From Psychroserpens sp. NJDZ02 (lineage in GTDB: Bacteria > Bacteroidota > Bacteroidia > Flavobacteriales > Flavobacteriaceae), in contig NZ_CP039451.1 of the NCBI RefSeq assembly GCF_004843725.1, positions 804,501 through 868,500 of the forward strand: a stretch of DNA of 64,000 bases. The letters are read 5' to 3'. A program made the position numbers and the translations under genes. The notes under the pieces were generated by a model that was given only the letters and a program-made list of their open reading frames with translations, did no database searches and had not been told where the DNA came from. Shown piece by piece: positions 57,985-64,000 of the stretch (positions are counted from its first letter, which is position 1; the number at the start of each line of letters is the position of its first letter).

Positions 57985-59889
57985 TTAATTAGTAGTGGTT
58001 AATACTATTTTTGATTTATCGTGTTTAACAATAGCGAGTCTAAATTTTCTAAAAGCACCGTAATCCTCTTTTGAAAACTGACCTTTATTAATAATGATTT
58101 TTCTTTTGAATACTAAATTTTTGTCATCTATTTGTTTGATTGAATAGTGATATTCTCCAAACTTATTTTTAATTACAACATCGTCCTGTAATGCCTCTAC
58201 TTTAACATTATCTGGCAACGTAATTTGATAGTGATCTTCGTCCACAAAACCTCTATCAATCTCAAAAGGCAATTTTCGGTTTTTATATCTTGGTGGTGCT
58301 GTTTTAAATTTATTAAAAAAGTTAGGTTGCATCAACCACCTATCTCCTGCTTTGGTAACATACTTATCAACTTGTAAGTCTAAATCTTCTTTAAAAACAA
58401 TATTATTTTTATCGTTATTAAAAAGCATGCTATTTACTTGCAGGTTATTTATATCCGAAAAAACATCCTTGTAATATAGCTTGTTTTCTTTTTCTGTTTG
58501 CACCTCAATATGACTGTATTTATCGTATTGCGTCCCTTTAGATGTAATATTTAATTTGGCTTTAAAACCACCTAAACTATCTAATGTAATATCTGAGTTT
58601 ATTATTTGACTGTTTTCATTTGTGCTATATATTTTTGTATGAACTATTTGCCCTCCAGATGGTGTAACAATTAAAACATCTCTATCATCTGTAAAATTAG
58701 CATTATACCCAAATGGTGTGGACTGACTAGTGCATTCTAAAGTAATATAACTGTCATTAGCAGGTATTGATAATATAGCATGATTCCCCTGTAAAGACGA
58801 AAACGAGGCATCAATACTTCGTAAATCTTCTCCTCCATAAACAATTGTATAGAAAGAGGTAACGCCAACCTCATCCAAAAGTGCTTTTGTGTAATTGGAC
58901 AACCCTTTACAATCTCCATATCCCAATCTATCTACATCACTTGCAAGCATTGGTTTCCACCCTCCAATACCAACTTGCACACTTATATACCGTGTTTTGT
59001 TTTGCATAAACTGATATACAATCTTAGCTTTTTCTAAATCTGTTTTTGCATCTTTAGTAAGAGATTTAATTTCTACTTTAACAGTTTCCGGAAGTTCTTG
59101 AGTCCCATCAATTAGCTTATCACTCATCCATTTACCAAAATCACTCCAACTGTTATTGTCCCCTTCAACGCCCAACATACTAAATTGTTTAAGCGCAAAT
59201 TTGACTGAAGGTGCCACATTATAAAAGGATGGACTATAAGCCTCTTTTTTTATTGCTGATAGATTATTAGCTTGATAATTATAGTCGGACATTTTTTCAA
59301 TTTTAAATGCTTCTAAGTTGCTGACTTTAAAATCTAAAGGTATATCTGTATGATTTTGTATTTTATATGATGCTTTTTCTACACTTAAGTAATAGTCATC
59401 AATAGGAAACCACTGTGGTATAAAAGCAGTATTAGAAGACACCACTTCTAAATCAAATACGACAGTGTAAGGATAAGAAACAGGTATATAATTAATGTAG
59501 CGCGCTCGATTATCTGTAAAAATAGATACGCCGTCAGCAACACTAACATCTATAAAATCTTTTTTCTTGAACTTTTTAATTTCTTTTCCAAAAGCATTAA
59601 AAACTACAGCCTCTAATGTTTTAATTGATTTTAACTGATCATAATACACGACAGCTCCAATATGCCTTTGACCTCTTTCGTTTAAAACAGTAACAACGCG
59701 TTGCTCTTTAATAACTATTTTATTCCTAGATTCAATACTAACATCTATTGCACTAGAGCGGACAATGGCATTGGCATTTGATTGCAACTCTGGACTTAAA
59801 ACTATAGCTTGGTAACTATCTTGAGAAAATACACTTACGGAAAAGAAAAGTATACAAATTATACTTTTTAAAAATGTGTTTGTAGGCAT
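57985..59889 (-). CDS. DUF3857 transglutaminase domain-containing protein
   Basis: The 634-aa protein has a signal peptide (MPTNTFLKSIICILFFSVSVFSQ), a DUF3857 domain (about 55-220) and a transglutaminase core (about 265-390). In the core, catalytic Cys is in GYGDCKGLSNYTKALLDEVG, His in LQGNHAILSIPA, and a possible acidic third residue in ITLECTSQSTPFGY. Transglutaminase-fold proteins of this type in Bacteroidota are thought to act as periplasmic cysteine peptidases or amidases; the substrate is unknown. It precedes the inactive paralogue by 4 bp. Confidence 0.88.
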   Translation of the reverse strand: MPTNTFLKSIICILFFSVSVFSQDSYQAIVLSPELQSNANAIVRSSAIDVSIESRNKIVIKEQRVVTVLNERGQRHIGAVVYYDQLKSIKTLEAVVFNAFGKEIKKFKKKDFIDVSVADGVSIFTDNRARYINYIPVSYPYTVVFDLEVVSSNTAFIPQWFPIDDYYLSVEKASYKIQNHTDIPLDFKVSNLEAFKIEKMSDYNYQANNLSAIKKEAYSPSFYNVAPSVKFALKQFSMLGVEGDNNSWSDFGKWMSDKLIDGTQELPETVKVEIKSLTKDAKTDLEKAKIVYQFMQNKTRYISVQVGIGGWKPMLASDVDRLGYGDCKGLSNYTKALLDEVGVTSFYTIVYGGEDLRSIDASFSSLQGNHAILSIPANDSYITLECTSQSTPFGYNANFTDDRDVLIVTPSGGQIVHTKIYSTNENSQIINSDITLDSLGGFKAKLNITSKGTQYDKYSHIEVQTEKENKLYYKDVFSDINNLQVNSMLFNNDKNNIVFKEDLDLQVDKYVTKAGDRWLMQPNFFNKFKTAPPRYKNRKLPFEIDRGFVDEDHYQITLPDNVKVEALQDDVVIKNKFGEYHYSIKQIDDKNLVFKRKIIINKGQFSKEDYGAFRKFRLAIVKHDKSKIVLTTTN

Positions 59890-60009
59890 TACATCTAATT
59901 AGACTACAATATAGAAATTATATGATGAAAACGAAAACTGTTCGATGGATTTAGAAAGCGGGAATAGCCTTATTGTTTAAATCACTGTGTAAACCAACAA
60001 CACAATAAA

Positions 60010-60462
60010 TTAGTCTCTCTTTTTAGAATCTATAATAATAGTAACAGGACCGTCATTTATCAGCTCAACTTTCATGTCCGCTCCAAATTGACCAGTTTGA
60101 ACGGACTTTCCTAAAGCTAATTGTATTGTTTTTACAAACGCCTCATACAAAGGCATAGCCACTTCAGGTCTTGCTGCTTTTATATAACTTGGTCTGTTTC
60201 CTTTTTTAGTACTGGCGTGAAGTGTAAATTGACTAACAACAATAGCATCACCTTTAGTGTCGATTAAAGATAAATTCATGACTTGATTATCATCATTAAA
60301 AATACGACAATTAGCAATTTTATTAATCAACCATTTAATATCCTCTTCCGTATCTTCTGCTACTATACCAACTAATATTAATAACCCATGACCAATATTA
60401 GCTACCTTTTTTTCATCTATAGTAACACTTGCTTTGCTAACACGTTGGATGACTGCTTTCAT
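60010..60462 (-). CDS. dtd: D-aminoacyl-tRNA deacylase
   Basis: The 150-aa protein matches Dtd over its full length: MKAVIQRVSKASVTIDEKKV, GLLILVGIVAEDTEEDIKWL, VVSQFTLHASTKKGNRPSYI (SQFTL motif with the active-site Thr) and the C-terminal NDGPVTIIIDS (GPVT motif). It frees tRNA from mischarged D-amino acids and glycine. Its start abuts the rsgA stop, so the two form an operon. Confidence 0.95.
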   Translation of the reverse strand: MKAVIQRVSKASVTIDEKKVANIGHGLLILVGIVAEDTEEDIKWLINKIANCRIFNDDNQVMNLSLIDTKGDAIVVSQFTLHASTKKGNRPSYIKAARPEVAMPLYEAFVKTIQLALGKSVQTGQFGADMKVELINDGPVTIIIDSKKRD

Positions 60463-61413
60463 TTATTCTTTTTCCCAAATATCGGTTCTGTAATGCTCCT
60501 CATCTCCTTCTATAATTTGCACATAACTTTTATATCGAGAAGCAGAAATTTCATCTTTTTCTAAAGCATCTTTTACGGCGCATTTAGGCTCTTCAATATG
60601 CAAACAGTTATTAAATTTACAATCTTGTTTTAAGGCAAAAAACTCGGGAAAGTAATCACCAATTTCCTCTTTTTCCATATCTACAACACCAAAACCTTTA
60701 ATTCCTGGTGTATCGATAATTCTAGCATTAAAACCTAAATCAAACATTTCTGCAAAAGTTGTGGTATGCTGACCTTGCATATGTTGAGACGATATAGCTT
60801 TTGTTTTAAGGTCCAAAGTAGGTTCTATAGCATTAACCAATGTCGATTTACCAACACCAGAATGCCCTGTAAACATACTTACCTTACCTTCCATTAATGC
60901 TTTAACTTTGTCTATATTTTTTCCGGTCTTCGCCGAAATCCCTATACACTCATAACCAATTTGTCGGTATACATGAGCCAAGTATCTAACTTCGTCTAAA
61001 GTTTCTTCGTTGTAAGTATCAATTTTATTGAATAACAACACCGCCTTTATATCATATGCTTCTGCTGTAACTAAAAAGCGATCAATAAAACTTGTAAATG
61101 TTGGAGGATTATCTATTGTGACTAATAAAAAGACTAAATCAATATTAGACGCTATAATATGCGTTTGTTTAGACAGGTTTACAGATTTACGAACAATGTA
61201 ATTTTGTCTATCATGAATTTTGTCAATCACTCCTGTTTCTACATCAGATTTTGTGTCCAACTCAAAGTCCACAAAATCTCCAACCGCGATTGGATTTGTG
61301 CTTTTGATGCCTTTTAGTCTAAACTTACCTTTTATTCTGCATTCGTACGTTTGACCTAATTCGGTCTTTACTGTGTACCAGCTTCCTGTAGATTTATATA
61401 CGCGTCCTGTCAT
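60463..61413 (-). CDS. rsgA: Ribosome small-subunit-dependent GTPase
   Basis: I start at the ATG at 61413 (MTGRVYKSTGSWYTVKTELG), giving 316 aa; an upstream in-frame start at 61449 adds a hydrophobic stretch not found in RsgA. An OB fold (about 1-70) precedes a circularly permuted GTPase with LLFNKID (G4) before GHSGVGKSTLVNAI (G1) and DTPGIKGF (G3). A C-terminal Cys-rich zinc motif follows (CKFNNCLHIEEPKCAV). It assists 30S subunit maturation. dtd follows directly. Confidence 0.95.
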   Translation of the reverse strand: MTGRVYKSTGSWYTVKTELGQTYECRIKGKFRLKGIKSTNPIAVGDFVDFELDTKSDVETGVIDKIHDRQNYIVRKSVNLSKQTHIIASNIDLVFLLVTIDNPPTFTSFIDRFLVTAEAYDIKAVLLFNKIDTYNEETLDEVRYLAHVYRQIGYECIGISAKTGKNIDKVKALMEGKVSMFTGHSGVGKSTLVNAIEPTLDLKTKAISSQHMQGQHTTTFAEMFDLGFNARIIDTPGIKGFGVVDMEKEEIGDYFPEFFALKQDCKFNNCLHIEEPKCAVKDALEKDEISASRYKSYVQIIEGDEEHYRTDIWEKE

Positions 61414-61450
61414 TATTACAAAGATGATTAATATTAGTAAGTAAAACAAA

Positions 61451-61476
61451 AAAAGACTACCAAATGGTAGTCTTTT
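61451..61476 (-). terminator. Terminator of the secreted-protein gene
   Basis: AAAAGACTACCA (61451-61462) and TGGTAGTCTTTT (61465-61476) pair in a short-loop stem with an A-run on the plus-strand left side. It lies 23 bp after the stop of the gene at 61499. Confidence 0.8.
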
Positions 61477-61498
61477 CTATATAATTAAGTAAAATTAA

Positions 61499-62059
61499 TT
61501 AGTACTTATAAGAAATCCCTTTTTTGATAGCTTGAGAACCTCCTAATCTATTAGAACCAGCACCAACAGTTGTTTTGTCTGCTGTTAATAAAATAAATGG
61601 AAATCCTTCTTTAGCTGCAGCCATTTTCAATTTTTTCTCTGCTTTCTTATCTCCTGTATTACCTGTTTGAAAATTAACAAGTCCAGTTTTACCTCTTACT
61701 TCAGATCCCTTTTTCAAACCTGCTATGTAACTTTTGTCTTCTAAAATAACAACTTTCTCCCAGTCGTCTTTACTATTTACAACAATTTTCTCTGTTACAT
61801 CTTCTACTCTTCCACTGTTATGCTTGATTTTTTCTACCGCATATTTCCCAATAGTATACTCCGTATCTTCACCATCGTAGATAAATACAATAGTATATTC
61901 CTCTACTCTAATAACCTTACCTTTAACTACTTCTCCATTGTGCTTAAAGACTTCGTCAATTTGATTTACTTTTGTAGTTTCTGCTTCTGCTTCTGCTTCT
62001 TGAGCATTTACAAAAGAACTAGTAAAAACTAATAATACGGCTAATAAAAAATTTTTCAT
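61499..62059 (-). CDS. Secreted protein of unknown function
   Basis: The 186-aa protein has a signal peptide (MKNFLLAVLLVFTSSFVNAQ). An acidic Glu-Ala stretch follows, then a compact beta-rich domain (about 35-90: NGEVVKGKVIRVEEYTIVFI, DTEYTIGKYAVEKIKHNSGR), which resembles a small SH3/OB-type barrel. The second half (about 95-186) includes GLKKGSEVRGKTGLVNFQTG. No known function is assigned. It lies between rsgA and the aromatic biosynthesis genes and has its own terminator. Confidence 0.7.
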   Translation of the reverse strand: MKNFLLAVLLVFTSSFVNAQEAEAEAETTKVNQIDEVFKHNGEVVKGKVIRVEEYTIVFIYDGEDTEYTIGKYAVEKIKHNSGRVEDVTEKIVVNSKDDWEKVVILEDKSYIAGLKKGSEVRGKTGLVNFQTGNTGDKKAEKKLKMAAAKEGFPFILLTADKTTVGAGSNRLGGSQAIKKGISYKY

Positions 62060-62146
62060 TTTAATTTAATTTAATTTGGTTAGTCTCTTTGTGTAAACAA
62101 AGAGACCCCAAAAATAAACTTATTATTAAAACTTACAAATCCTTCG

Positions 62147-63229
62147 TTATCCTTTTATAATTTTTTCTTGATGATTAATAGACTCTTGGTGTATCGCTTT
62201 AAACATTTTTAAGATAAACTCTTCACTTAAGCCTTTAGACTCTCCTTCTAATACCATTTTTCCTAAAATCTCATTCCAACGTTTGCTTTGTAAAACTGCA
62301 ACGTTTTTCTGTTTTTTAAGACCTCCAATACCATCAGCAATTTTCATACGTTTACCTAAAGACTCAATAATTTGATTATCTACAACGTCTATTTGTGCTC
62401 TCAGGTTAGTTAACTCATTATTGTATTCTGTTTCTGGATCAGATTCTTTTCTAATTTTTAAATCTACCATCATTTGAATTAAAGACTTAGGCGTTACTTG
62501 CTGTGCAGCATCACTCCATGCATTATCAGGATCTGTATGCGTTTCAATCATTAACCCATCAAAATTTAAATCTAATGCTGTTTGAGAGACATCAAAAACC
62601 ATATCACGTTTTCCTGTAATATGCGACGGATCGTTTATTAATGGTAAATCTGGAAATCTGTTTTGAAACTCAATAGCAATTTGCCATTCTGGAATATTTC
62701 TATATTTAGTTTTCTCGTAAGTAGAAAACCCTCTATGAATTGCTCCTAAGTTTTTAATACCTGCAGTATATAATCTTTCAATACCACCTAACCATAACGC
62801 TAAATCTGGATTTACTGGATTTTTAACCAATACAATTTTATCTGTTCCCGCTAATGCATCTGCTAATTCTTGCATGATAAATGGACTAACTGTAGATCGT
62901 GCTCCAATCCAAAGTAAATCCACATCATTCTCGATTGCCAATTTTACGTGTGCCGCATTAGCAACTTCTGTACAGGTTTTCATACCTGTTTCTTCTTTTA
63001 CTTTTTTAAGCCAATTTAAACCTAAAGCACCAACACCTTCAAACATTCCTGGTCTAGTACGTGGTTTCCATATACCTGCTCTAAAATAGCTAACATCCGT
63101 ATCTTTTAGCTCGTGTGCTATTTTTAATACTTGCTCTTCTGTCTCTGCACTACATGGTCCAGCGATTACTAAAGGATGATCTAACTTCATGTCATCCAAC
63201 CAGTTTCTCATTTCTTTTTTGTTTTCCAT
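62147..63229 (-). CDS. Bifunctional DAHP synthase / chorismate mutase (type II)
   Basis: The 360-aa protein has a KDPG-type DAHP synthase half (about 10-255): PLVIAGPCSAETEEQVLKIA, YFRAGIWKPRTRPGMFEGVG, KTCTEVANAAHVKLA, WIGARSTVSPFIMQELADAL, LVKNPVNPDLALW, INDPSHITGKRDM. The C-terminal chorismate-mutase half (about 265-360) reads LRAQIDVVDNQIIESLGKRM and KRWNEILGKMVLEGES. This fused form is common in Bacteroidota. It starts the shikimate pathway and also makes prephenate from chorismate. The prephenate dehydrogenase gene is upstream by 53 bp. Confidence 0.93.
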   Translation of the reverse strand: MENKKEMRNWLDDMKLDHPLVIAGPCSAETEEQVLKIAHELKDTDVSYFRAGIWKPRTRPGMFEGVGALGLNWLKKVKEETGMKTCTEVANAAHVKLAIENDVDLLWIGARSTVSPFIMQELADALAGTDKIVLVKNPVNPDLALWLGGIERLYTAGIKNLGAIHRGFSTYEKTKYRNIPEWQIAIEFQNRFPDLPLINDPSHITGKRDMVFDVSQTALDLNFDGLMIETHTDPDNAWSDAAQQVTPKSLIQMMVDLKIRKESDPETEYNNELTNLRAQIDVVDNQIIESLGKRMKIADGIGGLKKQKNVAVLQSKRWNEILGKMVLEGESKGLSEEFILKMFKAIHQESINHQEKIIKG

Positions 63230-63282
63230 AATCTTCTAATCTAAAGCCTCAAAACTATTTATTTTTTTGGAGGTATTACTAT

Positions 63283-64000
63283 TTATTGTATTCCGTTTAA
63301 TATTTGTTTTATATAATTGGTGTCTTTCATTTCTTTATAAACACCATCAAAGTCGTCCTTTTCAATAAGATTTTTAAACTGTGTTAAATTGGAGATATAA
63401 TCATTTAAAGTTTCGACTACATTACTTTTATTCTGTTTAAAAATTGGCGTCCACATCGCTGGACTACTTTTTGCTAATCGGACTGTACTTTCAAATCCCG
63501 AACCTGCCATATCAAAAATATCACGTTCGTTCTTTTCTTTCTCAATGACTGTTTTCCCAAGCATAAACGCACTTATGTGTGACAAATGTGACACATAAGC
63601 AATGTGCTTATCATGCGACTCCGGATTCATATAACGCATACGCATGCCTATCTCTGTAAACAAACCGACTGCTTTTTCCTGTAGTTTAAAGGCTGTTTTT
63701 TCTACTTCGCAAATGATATTTGTCTTTTGATTAAACAAATCTCTGATGGCCGCTTTTGGTCCAGAAAACTCAGTTCCCGCAATAGGATGCATTGCTAAAA
63801 AATTACGTCGTCTTGGATGGTTCTCTACCACTTTACAGATATCAGACTTAGTCGAACCAACATCAGCAACTAACGTAAAATCTGATATTTTATCAAGCAC
63901 ATCCGGCAAAACACTAACAGAAGCATCCACTGGAATAGCTAATATGACCAAATCTGCCTTATCTAAATCTGTAAAAGTGGCTTTATGATCAATAACACCA
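63283..64000 (-). CDS. tyrA: Prephenate dehydrogenase, partial (N-terminus beyond window)
   Basis: The reading frame is open to the right edge of the window. From 63999 it reads GVIDHKATFTDLDKADLVIL and AIPVDASV, the second half of the Rossmann fold. It then continues with VADVGSTKSDICKVVENHP, AMHPIAGTEFSGPKAA, HDKHIAYVSHLSHISAFMLG and a C-terminal helical domain. The family oxidises prephenate to 4-hydroxyphenylpyruvate with NAD(P)+ and leads to tyrosine. An internal TTG at 63951 is not the true start. The NAD-binding glycine motif lies outside the window. It precedes the DAHP synthase/chorismate mutase gene. Confidence 0.9.
   Translation of the reverse strand, partial: GVIDHKATFTDLDKADLVILAIPVDASVSVLPDVLDKISDFTLVADVGSTKSDICKVVENHPRRRNFLAMHPIAGTEFSGPKAAIRDLFNQKTNIICEVEKTAFKLQEKAVGLFTEIGMRMRYMNPESHDKHIAYVSHLSHISAFMLGKTVIEKEKNERDIFDMAGSGFESTVRLAKSSPAMWTPIFKQNKSNVVETLNDYISNLTQFKNLIEKDDFDGVYKEMKDTNYIKQILNGIQ

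Overview
The window is a chromosomal segment of a member of the Flavobacteriaceae (phylum Bacteroidota). DNA composition is AT-rich. Supporting signatures are type IX secretion (T9SS) sorting domains of both type A and type B, a PorP/SprF protein next to a PorE-like OmpA protein, a fused DAHP synthase/chorismate mutase, a DUF3857/transglutaminase pair, a mevalonate-pathway cluster, and a TAnnTTTG-type promoter. No rRNA, tRNA or CRISPR array was seen. Genus cannot be fixed from the sequence alone.

Layout. 1-6.3 kb: start of pdhB (minus), then etfB-etfA, a DUF151 nuclease, a CNT nucleoside transporter with an extra periplasmic domain, thyA and a TonB-C-like protein. 6.4-10.9 kb: an accessory block holding a large PKD-repeat lipoprotein and an upstream TraO-like gene that is cut by a 960-bp IS1595-type element with a clear 8-bp target duplication. 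11.2-15.4 kb: a CBM48 mini-protein, a membrane-anchored (2TM) dihydrofolate reductase, and a TetR-HAD-DoxX-SDR cluster with two near-identical palindromic operators. 15.4-20.3 kb (minus): mvaD, mevalonate kinase, UbiA prenyltransferase, nitrilase and an RsuA-family protein that lacks the catalytic aspartate. 20.5-30.5 kb: a second TetR gene, BaiN-like oxidoreductase, GDPD, a lipoprotein, DUF2254, a 1236-residue phosphatase/kinase-like/Omp85 fusion, and an HD-Pycsar-type transmembrane effector. 30.5-40.1 kb: a GAF-type protein, two unknown exported proteins, then a five-gene polyamine operon (arginine decarboxylase, agmatinase, deoxyhypusine-synthase-like, acidic protein, RMD1 family). 40.5-51.4 kb: ECF sigma/anti-sigma/beta-barrel operon; T9SS adhesin-PorP/SprF-PorE-like operon; polyprenyl synthase; a T9SS type A cargo. 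51.5-64 kb (minus): rlmN, queA, aroA, MazG, a transglutaminase remnant, two DUF3857 proteins (one catalytically dead), dtd, rsgA, a secreted protein, aroG/chorismate mutase and partial tyrA.

How genes work together. ThyA and DHFR form the dTMP/folate cycle but are separated by the accessory block. MvaD, mevalonate kinase, UbiA and (elsewhere) polyprenyl synthase make and use isoprenoid diphosphates. SpeA and SpeB take arginine via agmatine to putrescine, and the DHS-like enzyme probably uses polyamines. AroG, TyrA and AroA belong to aromatic amino-acid synthesis. The T9SS operon and two sorting-domain proteins belong to surface adhesion and secretion.

The most unusual items are the IS-broken TraO homologue beside a TraQ-like/PKD lipoprotein, the phosphatase/kinase-like/Omp85 fusion, the HD-Pycsar-type protein without a visible cyclase, the membrane-tethered DHFR, and two apparent pseudoenzymes (RsuA-family and transglutaminase).
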